Shown here piece by piece: positions 16,718 to 24,606 of a stretch of 64,000 bases of DNA. Origin of the DNA: Pseudonocardia petroleophila (GTDB lineage: Bacteria; Actinomycetota; Actinomycetes; Mycobacteriales; Pseudonocardiaceae); NCBI RefSeq assembly GCF_014235185.1, contig NZ_CP060131.1, positions 4,905,501 through 4,969,500 on the forward strand, read 5' to 3'. A model generated the notes under the pieces. That model had not been told where the DNA came from. It saw only the letters and a program-made list of their open reading frames with translations, and made no database searches. Positions within the stretch are counted from its first letter, which is position 1; every line of letters starts with the position of its first letter. Both the position numbers and the translations under genes were made by a program.

Positions 16718-16743
16718 ATACCCCGTTCCCCCACCCGGGAACC
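16718..16743 (-). promoter_or_regulatory. SigF/SigB-type promoter of the DksA/TraR gene
   Basis: Read on the minus strand: GGTT (16743-16740), N16, GGGTAT (16723-16718). It reads towards the DksA/TraR gene and leaves a leader of about 30 nt that includes the GGAAGG ribosome-binding site. It lies in the short gap after the GH65 gene. Confidence 0.6.
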
Positions 16744-16748
16744 CCGGC

Positions 16749-19109
16749 TCAGCCCCCGGGGTGGCGCGCCTTCGGCGCCCGGCCGAACGGCTGCTCGACG
16801 GGCTCGACGCGCACGGCGTCCGGGTTCTCCCGCAGCACCGGGTCCTCGGCCAGCGCGAGCGCGTCGCCGTGGTGGGTCAGGCGCATCGGCGGCCCGCTGA
16901 CCAGCTGGTACTCGGTGCCCTCCGGCGTGATCTGGACGCGGAGCTGGCGGCCCTGCCACTTGAGCCCGAAGGAGATCCGGGACAGCGCCGGCGGCAGGCG
17001 CGGCGCGAACCGGAGGCCGGCCGAGTCGCACTGCATCCCGCCGAAGCCCTGCACGACGGCGATCCAGGTGCCCGCCATCGACGCGATGTGCACGCCGTGG
17101 TCGGAGTTGCCCGCCAGGTCGTTGAGGTCGACGAGGGCGGACTCGGCGAGGTAGTCGAACGCCAGGTCCAGGTGCCCCGTGCGGGCGGCCATCACGGCCT
17201 GGGTGCACGCCGAGAGCGACGAGTCGCGCACCGTGATCGCCTCGTAGTAGGCGAAGTTGCGCTCCACCTGCTCCGGGGTGAACGCGTCCGGGCGCAGCTG
17301 CATGGCCAGCACCAGGTCGGCCTGCTTGGAGACCTGCTTCCGGTACAGGTCGAAGTAGGGCACGTTGAGCAGCAGCGGGTACATGTCGGGCTTGGTGTTC
17401 TCGAAGTCCCACACCTGGTGGTCGGTGAAGCCCTCCGACTGCGGGTGCACGCCGAGCGTCTCGTCGTAGGGGATCCGCATCGACGTCGCCGCGTCGCGCC
17501 AGCTCGCCATCTCCTCGGCGTCGACGCCGAACTTGGCCGCCGCCCGGGAGTGCCGGGCCGCGGTGTCGGCGGCGACGCGCAGGTTCAGCTGCGCCATGAG
17601 GTTGGTGTAGACGTTGTTGTCGACGATCGCGGTGTACTCGTCGGGACCCGTGACGCCGTCGATCCGGAACTGCCCGGCCGAGTCGTGGTGCCCGAGCGAG
17701 CGCCACAGCCGCGCGGTCTCGATCAGCAGCTCGAGGCCGACCTCCTTCTCGAACTCGGTGTCGCCGGTGGCCGCCACGTGGCGGCGCACGGCGTCGGCGA
17801 TGTCGGCGTTGATGTGGAACGCCGCGGTGCCGGCCGGCCAGTAGCCCGAGCACTCGTGGCCGCGGATGGTCCGCCACGGGAACGCCGCGCCCTTGAGCCC
17901 CAGCTGCTCCGCGCGTTCCTTGGCCAGCGGGATGATCGACTGCCGCCAGCGCAGCGCGTCGGCCGCCGCCTCCGGGGCGACGTGGCTGAGCAGCTGCAGG
18001 CAGAACGTCTCGGTGTCCCAGAAGGTGTGCCCGTCGTAGCCCGGGCCGGTCAGGCCCTTCGCCCCGATGCAGCGCCGCTCGGCGCGCGCCCCGGCCTGCA
18101 GCACGTGGAAGATCGCGACGCGGACGGCCTGCTGCAGCTCGGCGTCGCCGTCGATCTCGATGTCGGCGGTGAGCCAGAAGTCGTCGAGGTAGGTGCGCTG
18201 CTCGTCGAGCAGCCCCTGCCAGCCGGTGTAGCGGGCGGCGGCGAGCGCGGCCCGCACCTGGTCGTGCACGGCGGACAGCGACCGGCGCGAGGACCAGCCG
18301 TAGGCCAGGTACTTGACGACGGTCAGCTTCTCCCCCGGCTTCAGCCGGGAGATCACGGTGGTGCGGGCGACGTCGGGGTGGGCCTCCGAGGAGATCTGCA
18401 GGCCCTCGGGTCCCTGCACCTCGTGGTCCATCGCCGCGGCCACCCGCAGCCCCGACGCGCGGGTCTGGTGCACGAGCGTGGCGCTGGTGTCGCCGTGGCG
18501 GTGCTGCTCGGCGACGAGCGGGTCGGTCATCGCGGCCTCGACGCGCGGGTCGTCGTCGTCGCGGGCGGGCAGGGCCTCGTTGGCCACCAGCTCCGACTGC
18601 ACGACCAGCAGCGCCGGCGCGTCGAGCACCTCGACCTCGTAGCGGATCGCGGCGATCGCGCGCTGGGTCAGCGACACCAGCCGCTCGGTGCGCAGCGTCA
18701 CCACGCGCCCCGCCGGGGACTCCCACTCGACCTCGCGGGTCAGCGTGCCGGCCTGCAGGTCGAGCACGCGCTCGTGGCGGTGCACCCGGCCGTAGCGCAG
18801 GTCGAGCGGCTCGTCCTCCACCAGCAGCCGGATCAGCTTGCCGTTGGTGACGTTGATGATCGTCTGCCCGGACTCGGGGTAGCCGTAGCCGCCCTCGGCG
18901 TAGGGCAGCGGGCGCTTCTCGTAGAACGAGTTGAGGTAGGTGCCCGGCGTCTCGTGCGGCTCGCCCTCGTCGAGGTTGCCGCGCAGGCCGATGTGCCCGT
19001 TGGACAGCGCGAACACCGACTCGGCCTGGCCGAGGGCGGCGAGGTCGAGGTTGGGCTCGCGGACGACCCACGGCTCGACGGTGAAGGTGCGGGCGGGATC
19101 AGGACTCAC
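16749..19109 (-). CDS. Glycoside hydrolase family 65 protein (disaccharide phosphorylase-type)
   Basis: A 786-residue GH65 enzyme; the family includes maltose, trehalose and kojibiose phosphorylases. The N-terminal beta-sandwich starts ALSNGHIGLRGNLDEG, the (alpha/alpha)6 barrel carries GHTFWDTETF, the catalytic acid is Glu in GVTGPDEYT, and FGGMQCDSAGL precedes the C-terminal sheet. Its GTG overlaps the HAD gene's stop (GTGA), so the two are coupled. Together they match the Rv3400-Rv3401 pair of M. tuberculosis: phosphorolysis of an alpha-glucoside to beta-glucose 1-phosphate, then isomerisation by a beta-phosphoglucomutase. The exact disaccharide is not readable. Confidence 0.9.
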   Translation of the reverse strand: MSPDPARTFTVEPWVVREPNLDLAALGQAESVFALSNGHIGLRGNLDEGEPHETPGTYLNSFYEKRPLPYAEGGYGYPESGQTIINVTNGKLIRLLVEDEPLDLRYGRVHRHERVLDLQAGTLTREVEWESPAGRVVTLRTERLVSLTQRAIAAIRYEVEVLDAPALLVVQSELVANEALPARDDDDPRVEAAMTDPLVAEQHRHGDTSATLVHQTRASGLRVAAAMDHEVQGPEGLQISSEAHPDVARTTVISRLKPGEKLTVVKYLAYGWSSRRSLSAVHDQVRAALAAARYTGWQGLLDEQRTYLDDFWLTADIEIDGDAELQQAVRVAIFHVLQAGARAERRCIGAKGLTGPGYDGHTFWDTETFCLQLLSHVAPEAAADALRWRQSIIPLAKERAEQLGLKGAAFPWRTIRGHECSGYWPAGTAAFHINADIADAVRRHVAATGDTEFEKEVGLELLIETARLWRSLGHHDSAGQFRIDGVTGPDEYTAIVDNNVYTNLMAQLNLRVAADTAARHSRAAAKFGVDAEEMASWRDAATSMRIPYDETLGVHPQSEGFTDHQVWDFENTKPDMYPLLLNVPYFDLYRKQVSKQADLVLAMQLRPDAFTPEQVERNFAYYEAITVRDSSLSACTQAVMAARTGHLDLAFDYLAESALVDLNDLAGNSDHGVHIASMAGTWIAVVQGFGGMQCDSAGLRFAPRLPPALSRISFGLKWQGRQLRVQITPEGTEYQLVSGPPMRLTHHGDALALAEDPVLRENPDAVRVEPVEQPFGRAPKARHPGG

Positions 19110-19804
19110 AGCAGGTCCTCCAGGTCCTTCACCACGACATCCGCGCCCGCGGCGCTCAGCTCGTCGGCGTGGTCGAGCCGGTCGACCCCGACGATGAAGC
19201 CGAAGCCGCCGGCCTTCCCCGACTCCACCCCGGCGATGGCGTCCTCGAACACCACCGCGTCGGCCTTGTCGACACCCAGGTCGGCAGCGGCCGCGAGGAA
19301 GGTGTCGGGCGCGGGCTTGCCCGGCAGGCCGCGCTCCTTCGCCGTGGCGCCGTCGACGCGGTGGTCGATGTACTGCGCGAGGTCGGCGACGCGGAGCACC
19401 TGCTCGGCGTTGGCGCTCGACGACACGACCGCGGTGGCCAGCCCCGCCTCGCGGACGGCCTTCAGGTAGCGCACCGAGCCCGGGTACACCTCCACCCCGA
19501 CGCTGACGATCTTCTCCTGCACCAGGTCGTTCTTGATCGTCGACAGGCGCACCAGCTCGTCGTGGTCGAGTTCGATGCCGCGCGAGCGCAGGAACGAGTC
19601 GGTGCCGTCCAGGCGCGGCTTGCCGTCGACGTAGGGGCCGTAGTCGGCGGACACGTCGAACGGCCGGAAGCCGTCGCCGTCGCGTTCGCGCAGGTAGTCG
19701 TCGAACATCTGCTTCCAGGCGGCGGCATGGACGCTCGCGGTGTCGGTGAGGACGCCGTCGAGGTCGAACAGGCACGCGCGGGTGCCGTCGGGGAGGCCTA
19801 ACAT
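19106..19804 (-). CDS. HAD-superfamily hydrolase, beta-phosphoglucomutase-like
   Basis: A 232-residue HAD protein with the nucleophile motif FDLDGVLTDTA (D14, acid/base D16), a cap domain, motif II VVSSSAN, Lys in GKPAPDTF and motif IV VFEDAIAGV. The Leu between the aspartates and the VLTDT motif fit the beta-phosphoglucomutase subfamily, which converts beta-glucose 1-phosphate to glucose 6-phosphate. It is first in a two-gene operon with GH65. A GGGTAC element lies 9 nt before ATG 19804. Confidence 0.88.
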   Translation of the reverse strand: MLGLPDGTRACLFDLDGVLTDTASVHAAAWKQMFDDYLRERDGDGFRPFDVSADYGPYVDGKPRLDGTDSFLRSRGIELDHDELVRLSTIKNDLVQEKIVSVGVEVYPGSVRYLKAVREAGLATAVVSSSANAEQVLRVADLAQYIDHRVDGATAKERGLPGKPAPDTFLAAAADLGVDKADAVVFEDAIAGVESGKAGGFGFIVGVDRLDHADELSAAGADVVVKDLEDLL

Positions 19805-19813
19805 GCGCGAACC

Positions 19814-19819
19814 GTACCC
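19814..19819 (-). promoter_or_regulatory. GGGTAC -10-like element before the HAD-GH65 operon
   Basis: GGGTAC on the minus strand ends 9 nt upstream of ATG 19804, the same spacing as at the PfpI and DUF2945 genes. No GNNT -35 was found at a 14-16 nt spacing, so this is a weaker SigF-type candidate. Confidence 0.4.
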
Positions 19820-19877
19820 ACTGCATCGATCACCGCCGAGCGGTGGCCGTGCGGAGTTCACCCAGCGTTGACCTGGC

Positions 19878-21446
19878 TCAGGGTGCGGCGGCGGGGAACA
19901 GCAGCCGCGCCGTCTCCCCCGCCGCGGTGATCGCGACCTCGCAGCCGTCGTCGACGCGCCGGGCCGCGACCGTCAGCAGCCCGCCCTCGCGCCGGGGCTC
20001 GATGCCCTTCTGCACGGCCTCGCGGACGACCGAGAGCACCTGCATCGTCGCCACCGGCTCCGACCCGACGCCGTCGTCGAGCTCGATCTCCACCTGCAGC
20101 CGGGACCCGAACCGGGCCTGCTCGATCTGCAGGTAGGCGCGCACGGCGTCGAGCTCCCGCGCGACCGTGCTCTCCGGGGGGCCGTCGGCGGCGCGGGACA
20201 GGTCGGCGAAGCCGAACAGCAGCTCGCGGGCCCGGAACGGGTCGGTCCGGATCAGCGCGGCGATCGTGTTGAGGGAGTTGTAGACGAAGTGCTGCTCGAG
20301 CCGGCGGACGTCGGTCCCCTCCGGCTCGGCCGGCGCGACCGCGGGCGGGGGTGGCGGCTCGGTCGCAGCGGGCGCCGGGTCGGCCGCCGCCGGGGCCGCG
20401 ACGGCCAGCGCATCGGGCGCGGGCGCCGGGGTGGGCGGGATCGCCCACTGCGAGTCGTCGAGGTCGTCCAGGTCGGCCAGGCCGCGCCACAGCGGCAGCC
20501 GCATCCGCGTGCCGCCGACCCAGCCGGTGAACTCGACGAGCCCGACCAGGTCGGGCAGCACCCACACCGCGTGCCGGGCGGCGTCGGCGGGCAGCTCGGC
20601 GGTGAACGGGGAGTCGTCGCGGGCGCTGCCGCGCAGGTCGGCGTCCAGGCGGCGCCGCTCCTCCACCCCGATCCCGACCCGCCCGACGTAGCGCAGCCGG
20701 TCGCCGTCGGGCACGCCGAGCAGCAGCGTGCCGATCGCGTCCGCGCGGTGCGGGTCGGTGGGCGTCCATCCCCCGATGACGACCTGGCGGGTGCGCTGCA
20801 CCGGCACGCGCAGCCAGAACTTCGACCGGCCGCCCGGGCGGTAGCGGGCGCCCAGGTGCCGGGCGTGGAAGGCGTCGATGCCCTCGGCCGCGGCGATCCG
20901 CATGATGGACCCCAGCTCGGTGGCCGGGAACAGCGCCGTCGTCCACACCGGGGCGCCGTCGAGCCCGAGCCCCTCCAGCAGCGTGCGGCGCTCGCGGTAG
21001 GGCAGCCCGGTGGTGTCGTGACCGTCGAAGAACAGCAGGTCGGCGATCTGCAGGTCGACCGGGACCGCGGCGATGTCGTGCTCGCTGGGCTTGTAGCGGG
21101 AGTGCCGGCGCTTGAGCAGCCGCGGCCGGGCGGCGTGCTCCTCCCCGCGGGCGACGATCGTGCCGTCGAGCACCATCCCGCCCGGCGGGCAGCGGGCCAG
21201 CAGCGGCGCGGAGAACTCCGGGTAGGCGTGGGTCATGGAGTTGTCGGCGCCCGACAGCAGCCGCACCCGGCCGTCGCGGCCCGGGCCGGGCGGGTGGACG
21301 TAGGCGACGCAGCGGTGCCCGGTCCACGCCACCTCGACGCGCCAGTCGGGCCCGGTCGGCGGATCGCCGGAGGTCACCGCGGGCATCATGGGCGGGACGA
21401 GGAGCGGCACACCGTCGTCGGATGCGGCCCCCGTCACGGGCGTCAC
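19878..21446 (-). CDS. Degenerate ATP-dependent DNA ligase domain fused to degenerate LytS-type histidine kinase
   Basis: A 522-residue protein of unusual architecture. Residues 15-335 follow the LigC/LigD ligase fold (adenylation domain plus OB domain, with YVGRVGIGVEERRRL and WVLPDLVGLVEFTGW). Every catalytic motif is altered: motif I KxDG reads A40-W-T-G, motif III DGE reads DGT (94-96), motif IV EGxxxK reads DAFHAR (191-196), and motif V KxK reads RVP (213-215). After a Pro/Ala linker (336-377) comes a His_kinase (PF06580-like) segment, LEQHFVYNSLNTIAALIR, with H386, then YLQIEQARFGSRL. The ATPase part is short: the N-box ENAxKHG reads REAVQKG (475-481) and the DxGxG box is missing. It probably does not ligate or phosphorylate, and may bind DNA ends, nucleotides or partners. 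GTG 21437, 7 nt after TACGGT, is an alternative start. Confidence 0.75.
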   Translation of the reverse strand: MTPVTGAASDDGVPLLVPPMMPAVTSGDPPTGPDWRVEVAWTGHRCVAYVHPPGPGRDGRVRLLSGADNSMTHAYPEFSAPLLARCPPGGMVLDGTIVARGEEHAARPRLLKRRHSRYKPSEHDIAAVPVDLQIADLLFFDGHDTTGLPYRERRTLLEGLGLDGAPVWTTALFPATELGSIMRIAAAEGIDAFHARHLGARYRPGGRSKFWLRVPVQRTRQVVIGGWTPTDPHRADAIGTLLLGVPDGDRLRYVGRVGIGVEERRRLDADLRGSARDDSPFTAELPADAARHAVWVLPDLVGLVEFTGWVGGTRMRLPLWRGLADLDDLDDSQWAIPPTPAPAPDALAVAAPAAADPAPAATEPPPPPAVAPAEPEGTDVRRLEQHFVYNSLNTIAALIRTDPFRARELLFGFADLSRAADGPPESTVARELDAVRAYLQIEQARFGSRLQVEIELDDGVGSEPVATMQVLSVVREAVQKGIEPRREGGLLTVAARRVDDGCEVAITAAGETARLLFPAAAP

Positions 21447-21506
21447 CGTATCGGCCCACCCCCGTTCCGGCACCGCAGCGGCACACAGAGGACGATCGGG
21501 ACCATC

Positions 21507-24041
21507 ATGACGCTCACCGACCGCCTCCCTCCCGGCAACGACCCCGACGACCTCGTCGAGGCGTTCACCGACTGGGCGTACGAGGAGCGGGGCCTGTCGC
21601 TCTACCCGGCGCAGGAGGAGGCGCTGCTGGAGCTCGTCACCGGCAGCAACGTGATCCTGTCGACGCCCACGGGCTCCGGGAAGTCGCTGGTGGCGGTCGG
21701 CGCGCACGCCGCCGCACTGGCCCGCGGCCAGCGCACGTTCTACACCGCGCCGATCAAGGCGCTGGTCAGCGAGAAGTTCTTCGCCCTCATCGACGTGTTC
21801 GGCCCCGACAAGGTCGGCATGCTCACCGGCGACGCCGCGGTGAACGAGAAGGCGCCGATCATCTGCTGCACGGCGGAGATCCTGGCCAACATCGCGCTGC
21901 GCTCCGGCCGCGACGCCGACGTCGGCTCGGTCGTCATGGACGAGTTCCACTTCTACGCCGACCCCGACCGCGGCTGGGCCTGGCAGGTCCCGCTGATCGA
22001 GCTGCCGCAGGCGCAGTTCCTGCTGATGAGCGCCACGCTCGGCGACGTCTCCTTCTTCGAGGAGGACCTGACCCGGCGCACCGGCCGGCCCACCGCGGTG
22101 ATCACGTCCGTCGAGCGGCCGGTGCCGCTGCTCTACCAGTACGTCTTCACCCCGGTGCACGAGACGATCACCGACCTGACGACGACGAACCAGGCCCCGG
22201 TCTACGTCGTGCACTTCACGCAGCAGTCGGCCGTGGAGCGGGCGCAGTCGCTGATGAGCGTCAACGTCACGTCGAAGGAGGACAAGGCGGCCATCGCCGC
22301 GCTGATCGGGAACTTCCGGTTCACCTCGGGCTTCGGCAAGACGCTCTCGCGCCTGGTGCGCCACGGGATCGGCGTGCACCACGCGGGGATGCTCCCCCGC
22401 TACCGGCGGCTGGTGGAGACGCTCGCGCAGGCCGGGCTGCTGCGCGTCATCTGCGGCACCGACACCCTCGGCGTCGGCATCAACGTCCCCATCCGCACGG
22501 TGCTTTTCACCGCGCTGGCCAAGTACGACGGGCAGCGCACCCGCCCGCTCAAGGCGCGCGAGTTCCACCAGATCGCCGGGCGCGCGGGCCGGGCCGGGTA
22601 CGACACCGTCGGCTCGGTCGTCGCGCAGGCCCCCGACCACGAGGTGGAGAACGCCCGGCGGGTCGCGAAGGCGGGCGACGACGCGAAGAAGCTCAAGCGC
22701 GTGGTGCGCACCCAGCCGCCGGAGGGGTTCGTCGGGTGGTCGGGGGTCAGCTTCGAGAAGCTGCAGACCGCCCAGCCGGAACCGCTGACCAGCCACTTCC
22801 AGGTCTCGCACGCGATGCTGCTCAACGTCATCTCGCGGCCGGGGGACGCGTTCGCCGCGATGCGGCACCTGCTGGAGGACAACCACGAGCCGCGCCCCCG
22901 CCAGCGCCGCCACATCCTGCGCGCGATCGCGATCTACCGGGCGCTGCGGGCGTCCGGGGTGGTCGAGGAGCTGCCCGAACCGGACGCGGAGGGCCGCCGC
23001 GTGCGCGTCGTCGGCGACCTGCAGCTCGACTTCGCCCTCAACCAGCCGCTCTCGCCGTTCGCGCTCGCCTCGCTGGAGCTGCTCGACCGGGAGTCGCCGT
23101 CGTACGCGATGGACGTGCTCTCGGTCATCGAGGCCACCCTCGACGACCCGCGCCAGGTCCTCTACGCCCAGCAGAACAAGGCCAAGGGCGAGGCCGTCGC
23201 CGCGATGAAGGCCGAGGGCATCGAGTACGAGGAGCGGATGGCGCTGCTCGAGGACGTCACCTGGCCCAAGCCGCTCGACGAGATGCTCGACGCGGCGCTG
23301 GAGACCTACCGGCGCGGCGCGCCGTGGGTCGAGGACGCCAAGCTGTCGCCGAAGTCGGTGGCCCGCGACATGTTCGAGCGCTCGATGACCTTCGTCGAGT
23401 ACGTCTCGCACTACCAGCTCGCGCGCTCGGAGGGCCTGGTCCTGCGCTACCTCGCCGACACCTACCGGGCGCTGCGCCAGACCGTGCCCGACCAGGCCCG
23501 CACCGAGGAGCTCACCGACGTCATCGAGTGGCTCGGCGAGCTGGTGCGCCAGGTCGACTCGTCGCTGCTCGACGAGTGGGAGGCCCTCGCGGCCGGCGCG
23601 GGCACGGGCGACGAGATCGTGCCCCCGTCGCTGGACTCCGGTCCGGCGGGCGTCACCCGCAACGTCCGCGCGTTCCGGGTGCTCGTGCGCAACGCGATGT
23701 TCCGCCGCGTCGAGCTGGCGTCGTTCCGGCGCTGGGACCTGCTCGCCGAGCTCGACGGCGCCGCAGGCTGGGACGCGGCGGCGTGGCGCGAGGCGCTGCT
23801 CCCCTACTGGGAGCGCTACGGCGACACGATGACCGCGATCGGCACCGGCCCGGACGCCCGCGGCCCGCAGCTGATCTCGATCACCGCCGAACCCGAGCGC
23901 TGGCTGGTCCGCCAGGTCCTCGACGACCCCGACGGCGACCGCGACTGGGCCATCACCGCCGAGGTCGACCTCGCCGCGTCCGACGAGGAGGGCGCCCCGG
24001 TCGTCTGGCTGACCGGCGTGGAGCCCCTCGGCGGGATCTGA
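21507..24041 (+). CDS. DEAD/DEAH-box helicase with DUF3516 C-terminal domain
   Basis: An 844-residue superfamily 2 helicase. Walker A is STPTGSGKSLVAV (near residue 50), the DEAH-equivalent box reads VVMDEFHFY, motif III is LMSATLG, and motif VI is HQIAGRAGRAGYDT. The C-terminal half is the actinobacterial DUF3516 region, rich in YxxLRQT-like helices. It is related to Ski2/Mtr4-like helicases and probably acts on RNA or RNA-DNA substrates. The ATG lies 60 bp from the divergent ligase-kinase fusion, so the two genes share an intergenic control region. Confidence 0.88.
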   Translation: MTLTDRLPPGNDPDDLVEAFTDWAYEERGLSLYPAQEEALLELVTGSNVILSTPTGSGKSLVAVGAHAAALARGQRTFYTAPIKALVSEKFFALIDVFGPDKVGMLTGDAAVNEKAPIICCTAEILANIALRSGRDADVGSVVMDEFHFYADPDRGWAWQVPLIELPQAQFLLMSATLGDVSFFEEDLTRRTGRPTAVITSVERPVPLLYQYVFTPVHETITDLTTTNQAPVYVVHFTQQSAVERAQSLMSVNVTSKEDKAAIAALIGNFRFTSGFGKTLSRLVRHGIGVHHAGMLPRYRRLVETLAQAGLLRVICGTDTLGVGINVPIRTVLFTALAKYDGQRTRPLKAREFHQIAGRAGRAGYDTVGSVVAQAPDHEVENARRVAKAGDDAKKLKRVVRTQPPEGFVGWSGVSFEKLQTAQPEPLTSHFQVSHAMLLNVISRPGDAFAAMRHLLEDNHEPRPRQRRHILRAIAIYRALRASGVVEELPEPDAEGRRVRVVGDLQLDFALNQPLSPFALASLELLDRESPSYAMDVLSVIEATLDDPRQVLYAQQNKAKGEAVAAMKAEGIEYEERMALLEDVTWPKPLDEMLDAALETYRRGAPWVEDAKLSPKSVARDMFERSMTFVEYVSHYQLARSEGLVLRYLADTYRALRQTVPDQARTEELTDVIEWLGELVRQVDSSLLDEWEALAAGAGTGDEIVPPSLDSGPAGVTRNVRAFRVLVRNAMFRRVELASFRRWDLLAELDGAAGWDAAAWREALLPYWERYGDTMTAIGTGPDARGPQLISITAEPERWLVRQVLDDPDGDRDWAITAEVDLAASDEEGAPVVWLTGVEPLGGI

Positions 24042-24093
24042 CCCCGGGTCCGGTCCCGGCGGGGTTGCGCGTGCGCCGTCGGTCAATGATCGA

Positions 24094-24122
24094 TTGCCGA
24101 TCCGAAAGCGTCAATGTATGGT
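24094..24122 (+). promoter_or_regulatory. Strong sigma-70-type promoter with flanking GTCAATG repeats
   Basis: TTGCCG (24094-24099), N17, TATGGT (24117-24122), then 6 nt to ATG 24129, a leaderless arrangement. GTCAATG occurs at 24082-24088 and 24110-24116 (28 bp apart), and GTCAA/TTGAC (24110-24114, 24122-24126) form an inverted repeat over the -10, a plausible repressor site. The segment is much less GC-rich than its surroundings. Confidence 0.75.
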
Positions 24123-24128
24123 TGACAG

Positions 24129-24524
24129 ATGAAGTACGAGGAAGCGCAGCGCTGGCTGGAGCGGGCCGACCCGTCCATCGCGAAGCAGCGGGAGTCGATC
24201 ACCCAGCAGCTCGACGGGCTCAAGGAGCGGGCCCGGTCGGGCGTGCTCACCCACGACGGGGCGGCGGCCTGGTACGCGCTGGTGCAGGAGATGCGCCGGC
24301 TGGCCGACTACTACGAGCGCGACCTGATCCGCAAGCTCCGCTCCGACGGGCTCACCTGGCAGCAGACCGCCGACGCCGTGCAGGCGCAGCTGTCGAGCCG
24401 CCAGGCCGCCCAGGGCAAGTGGAAGCGCCTGATCGACCCGGGCCGGCGCACCACCACCGGCGACATGCAGCGCGGGGGGCGGCGCAAGCAGGCCCCCGAG
24501 GCCGGGGCGGAGCGGCCCGGATGA
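24129..24524 (+). CDS. Hypothetical protein, helical with HTH-like segment
   Basis: A 131-residue basic, helical protein I do not recognise. Residues 1-60 are predicted helices (MKYEEAQRWLERAD, then QQLDGLKERARSGVL). A segment near 78-98 (LIRKLRSDGLTWQQTADAVQ) resembles the HTH of region-4-like or resolvase-like DNA binders, and the tail is Arg/Lys/Gly-rich. No transmembrane segment or signal is seen. It has its own AT-richer promoter, unlike most genes here. A small DNA- or RNA-binding regulator is a guess only. Confidence 0.7.
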   Translation: MKYEEAQRWLERADPSIAKQRESITQQLDGLKERARSGVLTHDGAAAWYALVQEMRRLADYYERDLIRKLRSDGLTWQQTADAVQAQLSSRQAAQGKWKRLIDPGRRTTTGDMQRGGRRKQAPEAGAERPG

Positions 24525-24606
24525 CGTTCGGGGGCTGCCTCCGATGATCGTCACCCGATAGTGTCGCCGGGTCCCGCACGGGACACCGAGCGGGGCGGGG
24601 GGCCGG

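Noticed and set aside
19878..24086. Very long open frames opposite the DUF3516 helicase and other GC-rich genes
   Set aside because: They have Arg/Ala/Gly-rich, low-complexity translations without motifs, while the opposite strand has complete conserved domains. They are expected shadows of high-GC coding sequence.
24555..24580. BldD-type box before the GGDEF-EAL gene
   Set aside because: TCACCCGATAGTGT has CAC/GTG symmetry, but the spacing does not match the BldD consensus as I know it.
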